Of a stretch of 64,000 bases of DNA, positions 48,450-56,077 are shown piece by piece. Numbering within the stretch: the first letter of the stretch is position 1; the number at the start of each line of letters is the position of its first letter. The notes under the pieces are model-generated. The model did no database searches and was not told the DNA's origin. It worked only from the letters and a program-made list of their open reading frames with translations. Location: positions 1 through 64,000 of the forward strand of contig NZ_QOHG01000010.1 in assembly GCF_003319125.1 (NCBI RefSeq), read 5' to 3'. The stretch is from Blastococcus sp. TF02A-26. Lineage in GTDB: Bacteria > Actinomycetota > Actinomycetes > Mycobacteriales > Geodermatophilaceae. A program made the translations under genes and the position numbers.

Positions 48450-50057
48450 TCAGCCCGGGCGCTGCTCCTGGGGGCGGTCGTCGCGCGGGAGGGTGGCCTC
48501 GTCGACGGGGCCGTCTTCTGCCGGCTTCCCCGCCGAGCTCCCGGCGCCGAGCCGGCGGAGCAGCGCGTGGACCTCCTCCGCGGCCTCGGAGCGGTGCGCT
48601 GGAGCGGGCAGCCGGTCGGCGACCGCCTGCAGCACCTCCGCCAGGCCGCGCTCCTCCGCGTCGAGCAGGCCGCGGTAGGAGGGGTCGAGGAGGTAGCCGG
48701 TCGGCGGGGTCGAGAGGCAGCCGATCAGGTCGAGGAACACCTCCAGCCGGCGGGCGGCCTCGGCCGGCGCGGCGTCGGCCTCCGCCATCGCCACCGTCGT
48801 CACGTCCCGCTCCCACAGCCGGCTGCGCACCGGGTCCTCCCGCAGCGCCAGCACCGTGCCCGACCGCCGACCCGACGGAGAGCCCGGCAGCTGCACCGCC
48901 GAGCGCACCTGGTGGGCGATCCGGATCAGGTCGTCGTCCTGCATGGAGGTGCCGACGAAGAGCACGTGCCGGGTCAGCAGCAGCGACGGCAGGACCCCCG
49001 CCAGCGCCGCCCGGGTGTCACCGAACTGCAGGTACTCCTCGCGGGTCAGCACGATGCTCGCGGGGTGGGCCGCGTCGCCGTGCAGCTTCAGCAGCCACGG
49101 TGCTCCGGGCCGCGGCTCGTCGAAGGGCAGCACGGTGAGGTCGCGGCCGACGTCCGCGGCGGCCTGCTCCACGAGCGGGTCGTAGTTGGTGGTCACGAAC
49201 TCCTGCACCGGCAGGTCCGCCACGAGCGCGTGCGCCAGCGCATAGCGGCCCGACCCGAAGCGCTCCTGGACGTAGGCCTCCAGCCGCTCGCGCCCCAGCT
49301 CCCGGGCGAGCAGCGCCGCCGCGTCCTGGGCCGGCAGCTGGGCCAGGCCCGCCCGCAGCCCGGCGTCGAGCCCCGACCGCGCCGCGAGCTCGTCGAGCAG
49401 CTGCTCCCACGTCGGCAGCCCCGCCGCCGCGCTCACCCCGGCGCCCACGAACAGCGCCAAACGCCCGAGGCGCGCCATCCGGCCGAGCTCCTCGGCCACC
49501 CGCACCAGCGGCTCCGGCAGATCCCAGCCGCCGTCCTCCCCCCGCCGGACCCGCTGCGCGGCCGCCAGGTCGCTCGGGCCGCGCAGCACCAGCGCGACGT
49601 CGACGCCGTGCTCGGCGGCCCCCTCCCGCAGCACCGGGAGCAGCTGCCGCAGCAGGTCGCCACGGGTGCCCGCCGCCCCGCCCCAGCCCGTGCCGAGAGC
49701 GGGCAGCCCGACCAGCCGGCGGGCCCGGCCGTGCCGCGGCCTCTCCACCGGCCGCGCGGCGACGGCGGCCAGCGCCTCGCGGGCGCCGTCCAGCAGCCAC
49801 GAGAGGCCGCGTGCCTCGTCGACCACCGTGTCCACGAGCCACACGCAGGGGTCGCCCCCGAGCTGCAGCACCCGCTCGCCCCCCGACCACGCGAGATCCA
49901 GGCAGATGCCGTCGGCGTCCTCCGCGCCGACGAGCTCCTCCGGCACGAGCGACCGCCAGCTCGGGCCGATCCGCAGGGCCCGGCCGGTCGGCACGAGGAC
50001 GTCGTCGCAGGACAGCCGCGTCAGGTCGGCCCCGACGACGAAGACGTGTCCCCCCAC
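48450..50057 (-). CDS. Macro-like plus SIR2 domain protein
   Basis: A 535-residue protein with two NAD-metabolism-like domains. The N-terminal 165 residues resemble a macro domain: CDDVLVPTGRALRIGPSW near the start and RRLVGLPALGTGWGG with the ADP-ribose-loop signature. From about residue 195 a SIR2 domain follows: ALFVGAGVSAAAGLPTWEQL, FVTTNYDPL (Asn of N-x-D), LLKLHGD (catalytic His) and VLFVGTSMQDDDL. A 100-residue helical tail ends the protein. SIR2 proteins outside the deacetylase group often act as NADases in anti-phage systems. Function here is inferred. GTG start with TAGACG seven bases upstream. Confidence 0.85.
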   Translation of the reverse strand: MGGHVFVVGADLTRLSCDDVLVPTGRALRIGPSWRSLVPEELVGAEDADGICLDLAWSGGERVLQLGGDPCVWLVDTVVDEARGLSWLLDGAREALAAVAARPVERPRHGRARRLVGLPALGTGWGGAAGTRGDLLRQLLPVLREGAAEHGVDVALVLRGPSDLAAAQRVRRGEDGGWDLPEPLVRVAEELGRMARLGRLALFVGAGVSAAAGLPTWEQLLDELAARSGLDAGLRAGLAQLPAQDAAALLARELGRERLEAYVQERFGSGRYALAHALVADLPVQEFVTTNYDPLVEQAAADVGRDLTVLPFDEPRPGAPWLLKLHGDAAHPASIVLTREEYLQFGDTRAALAGVLPSLLLTRHVLFVGTSMQDDDLIRIAHQVRSAVQLPGSPSGRRSGTVLALREDPVRSRLWERDVTTVAMAEADAAPAEAARRLEVFLDLIGCLSTPPTGYLLDPSYRGLLDAEERGLAEVLQAVADRLPAPAHRSEAAEEVHALLRRLGAGSSAGKPAEDGPVDEATLPRDDRPQEQRPG

Positions 50058-50114
50058 ACGGCGCCGTCTACCCCGCGGCTCCCGCCGCGGAACGGATCCC
50101 GCCGCCGGGCGCGC

Positions 50115-50765
50115 TCAGCTGAGGACGCCGCACCCGCCTCCGGCGCAGGCGCAACCGGCGCACCCCGCGGGCTGCGGCTTCGGCGGCACCGGGCGGGCGG
50201 CCGCGGCGCGCAGCCCGGCGGAGCCGGTCACCAGCACCACGCCGAACACCGCCACGAGGATCGCCGCCACCGAGGTCGCCCCCTCGCGGGCCCGCTCCCA
50301 GTCCGCGCCGATCCCGGTGCCGACCAGCAGCAGGGTCACCAGCGCCGCCCAGACCAGCGCGACGATCCCGCCCCGGCGGGCGACCGCGCCCCGCGAGAGC
50401 AGGACCAGCGACCCCGCGAGCAGGGCCAGCGGAGCGACGACGAGGAGCACCCAGCCGGCCAGCGCACCCGGGACGGCGGCCACCGCCAGAGCGGCGACAC
50501 CCGCGACGGCCGTGCCGATGCCGACCGAGCGCACCCGGCCGTCGAGCTCGTCCCGGCCGGGGCCGGCGACCAGGACCGCGCCGCGCACGGCGCCGAACAG
50601 CCCGAGGGCGCCGAGGAGCAGCCGGGCACCACCGTCGGTCCAGAAGGCGGAGACGGCCGCGACCGCCACCAGGGCCACGCCGAGGGCCAGCCACCGGGGC
50701 CAGGCCCTCCGGGCCACCTCGGGGTCCGCCTGCGTCACCGTCGTCGTCGCCGTACCGCTCACCAC
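50115..50765 (-). CDS. Multi-helix membrane protein with Cys-rich tail
   Basis: A 216-residue protein with about six membrane helices (LALGVALVAVAAVSAFW, LLLGALGLFGAVRGAVLV, GIGTAVAGVAALAVAAVP, WVLLVVAPLALLAGSLVLL, IVALVWAALVTLLLVGTGIG, AAILVAVFGVVLVTGSAGL) and an unusual tail GCAGCACAGGGCGVLS with four Cys that could bind metal. GTG start at 50765, six bases after GACACT (leaderless); an in-frame GTG six codons upstream is possible. It starts 82 bp from the divergent DUF1206 gene. Family not recognised. Confidence 0.7.
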   Translation of the reverse strand: MVSGTATTTVTQADPEVARRAWPRWLALGVALVAVAAVSAFWTDGGARLLLGALGLFGAVRGAVLVAGPGRDELDGRVRSVGIGTAVAGVAALAVAAVPGALAGWVLLVVAPLALLAGSLVLLSRGAVARRGGIVALVWAALVTLLLVGTGIGADWERAREGATSVAAILVAVFGVVLVTGSAGLRAAAARPVPPKPQPAGCAGCACAGGGCGVLS

Positions 50766-50847
50766 GCCCCCAGTGTCCCCCACCGGGCGAGATGATCACC
50801 GCTGTGCCAGATTCGACGCGCACGGGGGCGGCGGACGGGAGTGCGGG

Positions 50848-51684
50848 ATGAACGTCGGGTCACCCATGGGCGCGGTGGATCGGGCCGGCCGCAGCGACGC
50901 GCTCGAGCACCTCGCGCGGGTCGGACTGCTGGCCTACGGCGTGGTGCACCTGCTGATCGGCTGGCTGGCGCTGCAGCTGGCGTGGGGCGGGGGCGGCGAC
51001 TCCGCCGACCAGTCCGGGGCGATGGCCACGCTCGCGGACTCCCCCATCGGGAAGCCGCTGCTGTGGGTCGTCGCGATCGGGATGATCGCGCTCGCGGTCT
51101 GGCAGCTGGCCGAGGTGCTGCGCTGGCGGTCGGGGCTGTCCGCGTCGGGTGACCAGCGCAAGAAGGCGGTGCAGAAGACGGCGAAGTCGGTGGCCAAGGC
51201 CGTCGTCTACGTCGCCCTCGCCGTCCTGGCGATCCGGTACGCCACCGGCTCCGGCGGTTCGAGCTCGCAGCAACAGCAGCAGACGACCACCGGCGTGTTC
51301 GGCTGGCCCGGCGGCCGGTGGTGGGTGGGCCTCGCCGGCCTGGTGCTGATCGGCGTCGGGGTCTACCACGTCTACAAGGGCGTCTCGAGGAAGTTCCTCA
51401 AGCAGATCGACCTCGGCTCCGCCTCGCCGGGCGCGCGTCGCCTGGTGGAGCGGGTGGGCCTGGTCGGCTTCCCGGGCAAGGGCATCGCGCTCGGGCTGGT
51501 CGGCGCGCTGCTGGTGCACGCGGCGGTCACGTTCGACCCTGCCGAGGCCACCGGGCTCGACGGGGCGCTGCGCACGGTGCTCGACGCGCCGTTCGGCCAG
51601 TTCCTGCTCACGCTGGTGGCGCTGGGCATCGCTGCCTTCGGCGTCTTCTGCCTCATCCGGGCGAGGTACCCCGAGCGCACCTGA
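50848..51684 (+). CDS. DUF1206 membrane protein, copy 1
   Basis: A 278-residue protein with about six helices in three repeated helix-hairpin DUF1206 units. The first unit shows LARVGLLAYGVVHLLIGWLA; the second is SVAKAVVYVALAVLAIRY; the third has VGLVGFPGKGIALGLVGALL. The loop SGGSSSQQQQQTTTG is Gln-rich. Arg-Lys rich turns (GVSRKFLKQIDLG) face the cytoplasm. Function unknown. ATG start at 50848. Clearly paralogous to the next gene. Confidence 0.88.
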   Translation: MNVGSPMGAVDRAGRSDALEHLARVGLLAYGVVHLLIGWLALQLAWGGGGDSADQSGAMATLADSPIGKPLLWVVAIGMIALAVWQLAEVLRWRSGLSASGDQRKKAVQKTAKSVAKAVVYVALAVLAIRYATGSGGSSSQQQQQTTTGVFGWPGGRWWVGLAGLVLIGVGVYHVYKGVSRKFLKQIDLGSASPGARRLVERVGLVGFPGKGIALGLVGALLVHAAVTFDPAEATGLDGALRTVLDAPFGQFLLTLVALGIAAFGVFCLIRARYPERT

Positions 51685-51707
51685 GCCGCGGGCCGCAGGA
51701 TTCGGGG

Positions 51708-52574
51708 GTGCCCCTCGCCCGCGCGCTGCTCGACCGCGTGACCGGTGCCGTCGAGCGGGCTCGGGACGTGACCGACCACCCCGTCCTGGAGGCGCTGGCC
51801 CGCGCCGGCCTGGTCGCCTACGGCCTGCTGCACCTGCTGATCGCCTGGCTGGCGGTCCGCATGGCGCGGGGCCTCGGCGGGGCCGACGCCGACCAGACCG
51901 GCGCGCTGCAGACGGTGGCCGACGGTCCCGGCGGCCGGGTCCTGCTGTGGGCCATCGGCCTGGGCCTGCTGTCGCTGGCGCTGTGGCAGGCCGGTGAGGT
52001 GCTGCTGTGGTGGCGCGGCCTGCTCGACCCCCGGCACCGGCTGCGGACGGCGCTCGTGTGCGCGAAGTGCCTGGCCAAGGCCACGGTCTACGCGGCGTTC
52101 GGCGTCACCGCGCTGCTGTTCGCCGCCAGCGCCGGGTACCAGGCCGACGAGCGGCTGCAGGAGCTCACCGACGACGCGCTGGAGATCCCCGGGGGCACCC
52201 TCGCCGTGGAGGCGGTCGCCGTCGCGGTGCTGGCCGTGGGCCTCTACACGCTCTCCCGGGGGGTGACCGGCGGGTTCATGCGCGACATCGACCTGCCCGC
52301 CGCGCCGGACCGGTGGGAACCGGTGATCGAGGTGGTCGGCCGGATCGGCTACCTCGCCAAGGGGGTGGCGTTCGGGCTCGTCGGCGTCCTGCTGTGGCGG
52401 GCGGCCCGCTCGGCGGACGTCTCGACCGCCACCGGCCTGGACGGCGCGATGACGGCGATGGCCGGGGTGGACGCCGGACCGTGGCTGCTCGGCGCGGTCG
52501 CCGCCGGGTTCGCGGCGTTCGGGCTGTACGCCCTGGCCCGCGCGCGGTACCCCGACCGCGACCCGTCCAGCTGA
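51708..52574 (+). CDS. DUF1206 membrane protein, copy 2
   Basis: A 288-residue paralogue of the preceding gene, again with three DUF1206 units: LARAGLVAYGLLHLLIAWLA, CLAKATVYAAFGVTALLFAA and VGRIGYLAKGVAFGLVGVLL. The family turn GVTGGFMRDIDLPA matches GVSRKFLKQIDLG of copy 1. Length and order are the same, so a tandem duplication is likely. GTG start at 51708, six bases after CAGGAT (leaderless), so the copies may have separate promoters although only 23 bp apart. Confidence 0.88.
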   Translation: MPLARALLDRVTGAVERARDVTDHPVLEALARAGLVAYGLLHLLIAWLAVRMARGLGGADADQTGALQTVADGPGGRVLLWAIGLGLLSLALWQAGEVLLWWRGLLDPRHRLRTALVCAKCLAKATVYAAFGVTALLFAASAGYQADERLQELTDDALEIPGGTLAVEAVAVAVLAVGLYTLSRGVTGGFMRDIDLPAAPDRWEPVIEVVGRIGYLAKGVAFGLVGVLLWRAARSADVSTATGLDGAMTAMAGVDAGPWLLGAVAAGFAAFGLYALARARYPDRDPSS

Positions 52575-52598
52575 ACGGGCCGCGGCCGGGACGACGCG

Positions 52599-53360
52599 TC
52601 AGTTGCGCGGGCCGCCCGCGACGTAGAGGACCTGGCCGGAGACGAAGCCGGCGCCCTCGCTGGCGAAGAACGAGACGGCGTGGGCGATGTCCTCGGGCAC
52701 CCCACCACGGGCCACCGGGATGGCCGCCGCCCGCTCGGCGACGTACTCCTCCCAGTTCCGCCCGATCCGCTCGGCGGTCGCCTTCGTCATCTCCGTCTGG
52801 ATGAACCCGGGCGCGATGGAGTTCGCCGTGACGCCGAACTTGCCCAGCTCGATGGCCAGCGTCTTCGTGAAGCCCTGCAGACCGGCCTTGGCCGCGGCGT
52901 AGTTGGCCTGGCCACGGTTGCCCAGCGCCGAGGTGCTGGACAGGTTGACGATCCGGCCCCACTTGGCGTCGATCATGTGCTTCTGCGCCGCGCGGGTCAT
53001 GAGGAACGACCCCCGCAGGTGCACCGCCATGACGACGTCCCAGTCGGAGTCGGTCATCTTGAACAGCAGGTTGTCGCGGGTGACCCCGGCGTTGTTGACC
53101 AGGACGACCGGCGGGCCGAGCTCGGCGGCGATCCGGTCGACGGCGGCGGTCACCTGGTCGCTGTCGCTCACGTCGGCCCCCACGCCGAGGGCGCGGCCGC
53201 CGGCGGCCTCGATCGCCTCGACGGTGCCCTTCGTGGCCGCCTCGTCCAGGTCGACGACCGCGACGGCGAACCCGTCGTCGGCCAGGCGACTCGCCGTCGC
53301 CGCACCGATGCCGCGGGCCGCGCCGGTGACGATGGCGACGCGCTGGGAGGACTCGCTCAT
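52599..53360 (-). CDS. 3-oxoacyl-ACP/CoA reductase (FabG-like SDR)
   Basis: A 253-residue classical SDR. NAD(P) motif: IVTGAARGIGAATASRLADD; VNNAGVTRDNLLFKMTD follows; the active site is Ser of VNLSSTSALGNRG with NYAAAKAGLQGF (Tyr-x-x-x-Lys). The C-terminus ends FVSGQVLYVAGGPRN, as in FabG. It reduces 3-oxoacyl-ACP or, beside a thiolase, 3-oxoacyl-CoA. The ATG has GAAGGAGCC upstream. It lies 66 bp downstream of the thiolase gene on the same strand and ends 24 bp from the convergent DUF1206 gene. Confidence 0.92.
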   Translation of the reverse strand: MSESSQRVAIVTGAARGIGAATASRLADDGFAVAVVDLDEAATKGTVEAIEAAGGRALGVGADVSDSDQVTAAVDRIAAELGPPVVLVNNAGVTRDNLLFKMTDSDWDVVMAVHLRGSFLMTRAAQKHMIDAKWGRIVNLSSTSALGNRGQANYAAAKAGLQGFTKTLAIELGKFGVTANSIAPGFIQTEMTKATAERIGRNWEEYVAERAAAIPVARGGVPEDIAHAVSFFASEGAGFVSGQVLYVAGGPRN

Positions 53361-53426
53361 GCTGGCTCCTTCACTGTCAAAGATGGAGGGATTGCATCAT
53401 GCGGGCGGTGTTGGCCCGCCACGGGT

Positions 53427-54638
53427 TCAGACCCGCTCGAAGAGGGCCGCCAGGCCCTGGCCGCCACCGATGCACATCGTCTCCAGGCCGTAGCGGGCCT
53501 CGCGGCGGGCCATCTCGCGGGTGAGGGTCGCGAGGATCCGCCCGCCGGTCGCGCCGACGGGGTGGCCCAGGGAGATGCCCGAGCCGTTGACGTTCATCCG
53601 CTCGAAGTCGGAGTCGGTGAACCCCCACTCGCGGGTGCAGGCGAGGACCTGGCTGGCGAAGGCCTCGTTGAGCTCGATCAGGTCGACGTCGGACAGCTTC
53701 AGGTCGGCCTGGGCCAGCGCCTTGGCCGTGGCCGGCACCGGGCCGACGCCCATCGTCTTCGGCGGCACGCCGGCCACCGCCCAGGAGACGACCCGGGCCA
53801 GCGGGCGCAGCCCGAGCTCGGCGGCCTTCTCCGGCGAGGTGACGATGCACACCGCGGCGCCGTCGTTCTGGCCGCTGGCGTTGCCGGCGGTGACGGTGGC
53901 CTCGTCGTCCTGCTTGCCCATGATCGGCCGCAGCTTGGCGAGGGTCTCGACGTCGGCGTCGGGACGGATGTGCTCGTCGCGGTCGACGACGGTGTCGCCC
54001 TTCCGGCCCTTCACGGTCACCGGCACGATCTCCTCGGCGAACCGGCCGGCCTCGGTGGCCGCGGCGGCCTTCTGGTGGCTGCGGACGGCGAACTCGTCCT
54101 GCTCGGCCCGCCCGATCCGGTACTCGCGGCGCAGGTTCTCCGCGGTCTCGATCATGCCGCCGGGCACGGGGTGGTTCACGCCGCCGGCGGTCACCCGGCC
54201 GCGGGCCAGGCCGTCCTGCAGGAGCACGCCCGGGCCGGCCTTGACACCCCAGCGCATCGCGGTGGAGTAGAAGGGCGCATTGCTCATCGACTCCGCGCCA
54301 CCGGCGAGCACGACCTCGGCCGCGCCGGTCTGCACGGACATCGCCGCGTAGAGGACCGCCTGCAGACCCGAGCCGCAGCGGCGGTCGATCTGCAGGCCCG
54401 AGGCGGTGACCGGCAGGCCGGCGTCCAGGGCGGCGACCCGGCCGATCGCCGGCGCCTCCATGGTCGGGTAGCAGTTGCCGAGGAGGACGTCGTCCACCGA
54501 CTCCGGCGGGAGGCCGGTGCGCTCGATCAGCGCCTTGACCACGGTGCTGGCGAGCTCGTGCACGGGGACGTCGCGCAACGACCCACCGAAGCCCCCGACG
54601 GGCGTCCGCAGGGGCTCACAGATGACGGCATCACGCAC
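53427..54638 (-). CDS. Acetyl-CoA C-acyltransferase (thiolase)
   Basis: A 403-residue thiolase. The nucleophilic Cys is in LQIDRRCGSGLQAVLYAAMS; the second active-site motif reads GSGISLGHPVGATGGRI, and the second Cys is in METMCIGGGQGLAALFE-like LETMCIGGGQGLA. Thiolases either split 3-oxoacyl-CoA at the end of beta-oxidation or condense acetyl-CoA. The pairing with a FabG-type reductase is found both in catabolic loci and in polyhydroxybutyrate-type synthesis, but no PHB synthase is seen here. GTG start at 54638, with GAGGAGG upstream. Confidence 0.95.
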   Translation of the reverse strand: MRDAVICEPLRTPVGGFGGSLRDVPVHELASTVVKALIERTGLPPESVDDVLLGNCYPTMEAPAIGRVAALDAGLPVTASGLQIDRRCGSGLQAVLYAAMSVQTGAAEVVLAGGAESMSNAPFYSTAMRWGVKAGPGVLLQDGLARGRVTAGGVNHPVPGGMIETAENLRREYRIGRAEQDEFAVRSHQKAAAATEAGRFAEEIVPVTVKGRKGDTVVDRDEHIRPDADVETLAKLRPIMGKQDDEATVTAGNASGQNDGAAVCIVTSPEKAAELGLRPLARVVSWAVAGVPPKTMGVGPVPATAKALAQADLKLSDVDLIELNEAFASQVLACTREWGFTDSDFERMNVNGSGISLGHPVGATGGRILATLTREMARREARYGLETMCIGGGQGLAALFERV

Positions 54639-54758
54639 GGGGACCTCCTCGACGGCGGCGACGCAGTCGGTCGCCGGGGCGCTCCGAGTGTGCCCCGCCA
54701 CTCCGGCGGCGCGGCGCCGGGTCCCGACGGAGGCCCGGACACCGCGGGAGCCCCGTGC

Positions 54759-55130
54759 TCAGGCGGCGCCGACGCCGCTGTCGTCGGCCGGCTGGACGTG
54801 CTCGATGCCGAGGACGTGCTCCAGACCGGTGACCTGGATGGGGCGGAGGACCGCCCGGGTGGCCACGAGGACCCGCAGCCGGACGCCGAGACCGGTCGCC
54901 CGGCCGTGGGCGGTGACGAGCGTGTGCAGCCCGGCGGAGTCGAGGAAGGTCACCTGGCTGAGGTCGACGACGACCTCGGCCGGCGCGGCCGCCAGCACGG
55001 AGTCGAGGCAGGTGGCCAGCCGCGGGGCGGTCGAGCAGTCGATCTCGCCGACGGCGGTGATCCGGCCCCCGGCGGAGGAGGTGACGGACAGGAGATCGGG
55101 TGTGATGGTGCCGGTTCGGGTGGCTGTCAC
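54759..55130 (-). CDS. STAS-domain anti-sigma-factor antagonist
   Basis: A 123-residue single STAS domain. The central motif DLSQVTFLDSAGLHTLVTAH holds the conserved Ser that anti-sigma kinases phosphorylate. Such proteins, when dephosphorylated, bind an anti-sigma factor and free the sigma factor; PP2C phosphatases such as the RsbP-like one in this window can act on them, although the genes are about 15 kb apart. GTG start at 55130, six bases after TTAGAC. No sigma or anti-sigma gene adjoins. Confidence 0.9.
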   Translation of the reverse strand: MTATRTGTITPDLLSVTSSAGGRITAVGEIDCSTAPRLATCLDSVLAAAPAEVVVDLSQVTFLDSAGLHTLVTAHGRATGLGVRLRVLVATRAVLRPIQVTGLEHVLGIEHVQPADDSGVGAA

Positions 55131-55340
55131 GGTGTCGTCTAACGAGTGGCGGGCCCGTACGGAGAACCTCGACCCGTGAGGGAGGGGGCGCGGCGAGGAG
55201 CTCGGCTGCGGTGCAGCGGCTGACTGTTGAACCGCACGGCCGAGGCTACGGGCGCGGGGCACCGGTGACAAGGCGCGGCGCCGCTGGTCATCGTCCCGTT
55301 CCCGGGCGGACACCCGCGGCGACGAGGCGATACTGGGCGC

Positions 55341-55643
55341 GTGCGCAGACGACTGGTGCCCGGTGCGGTGCTGTGGGTGGCCGCGACGGTTGCCGTGTTC
55401 CTCCTCCTCGACCCGGTCCTCGGCGCCGCCGTCGCGATCTTCGGTGGGGCCCTGGTCGCCCTCGTCGTCCTCGCCGCCGACTGGGACCAGCACTCCAGCT
55501 ACGAGGAGCGGGAGATGGCACGCAACCTGCGGCGGAAGGAGAAGTGGGCGCGCAACGCCGACGCCCGGGCCCGCGACCGTGCCCGGTGGGAGGCGCACCA
55601 GGCCCGGCAGGCCGGGCGGACCGGGGCCGACGAGGACGCCTGA
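55341..55643 (+). CDS. Small two-helix membrane protein
   Basis: A 100-residue protein. Two close helices (GAVLWVAATVAVFLLLDPVL and AAVAIFGGALVALVVLAADW) are followed by a charged, Arg-rich helical tail (EREMARNLRRKEKWARNADA). GTG start at 55341, six bases after GATACT (leaderless). Function unknown. Confidence 0.7.
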   Translation: MRRRLVPGAVLWVAATVAVFLLLDPVLGAAVAIFGGALVALVVLAADWDQHSSYEEREMARNLRRKEKWARNADARARDRARWEAHQARQAGRTGADEDA

Positions 55644-55678
55644 CCGGTAATTCGCTGGCGCGGCGCCGGCGGCGTCCC

Positions 55679-55703
55679 TAGCGTCTGCGCCATGCGCTAC
55701 TGA
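55679..55703 (+). promoter_or_regulatory. Leaderless promoter and three-codon mini-ORF (MRY-stop)
   Basis: TAGCGT at 55679-55684, a seven-base gap, then ATG CGC TAC TGA at 55692-55703. This exactly fits the leaderless spacing seen at many genes here, so a transcript would begin at a three-codon reading frame that ends at once. A C-rich, structured 135-base leader follows before the 60-codon gene at 55840. The arrangement looks like a leader-peptide switch. Confidence 0.45.
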
Positions 55704-55839
55704 GCCCCCCGGCAGAGCCCCCCCCCGGTCGAGCACCGCTCCCCGCCGTCGCGCGTCCGCGCGTCCGCGCGTCCCCCACCTCAGGTATCCCTCTCGCCGG
55801 CTGCCCGCGCACCGGCGCGCACCTCCCCCGGAGGTCCCC

Positions 55840-56022
55840 TTGTCAAGCCCGAAGCACGCACTCCCTCCCGCCGCAGAGACGGCCGTCGAGCGCCTCGCCC
55901 GAGTCCGCGGCGGACTCCCCCCGCAGGACCGCTCCGGCGGTCCCCGCGACCGGCGGGGGTCCGCTCGGCCGTCGACGCGCGGCCACGCGCCCGGCGCCTC
56001 CGCCATCCCGCGCTGGAAGTAG
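55840..56022 (+). CDS. Small basic protein, 60 residues
   Basis: MSSPKHALPPAAETAVERLA, then an Arg/Gly/Pro-rich middle and the ending SAIPRWK. TTG start with GGAGGTCCCC directly upstream. Support for a real gene: the ribosome site, a leaderless promoter with mini-ORF 137 bp upstream, and a perfect 14-bp terminator hairpin 17 bp after the stop. Not recognised; the composition suggests an unfolded or RNA-binding peptide, but this is a guess. Confidence 0.45.
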   Translation: MSSPKHALPPAAETAVERLARVRGGLPPQDRSGGPRDRRGSARPSTRGHAPGASAIPRWK

Positions 56023-56038
56023 ACCCGCTACCGAGGGA

Positions 56039-56069
56039 CGCCCTCCCGGCTCCGCGAGCCGGGAGGGCG
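56039..56069. terminator. Perfect 14-bp terminator hairpin
   Basis: CGCCCTCCCGGCTC and its complement with a three-base CGC loop, placed 17 bp after the 60-codon gene (plus) and 9 bp after the stop of the 991-codon gene (minus), so it can serve both. Confidence 0.8.
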
Positions 56070-56077
56070 CTCGCGTC

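Noticed and set aside
53361-53426. TTGACA promoter element upstream of the FabG-like gene
   Set aside because: A TTGACA is present on the minus strand but lies only about 15 bases before the ATG, leaving no room for a -10; it is more likely part of the leader between thiolase and reductase genes.
55840-56022. RiPP precursor peptide
   Set aside because: A short peptide with a structured leader might suggest one, but no modifying enzyme, protease or transporter gene lies nearby and the core lacks a Cys/Ser/Thr-rich end.
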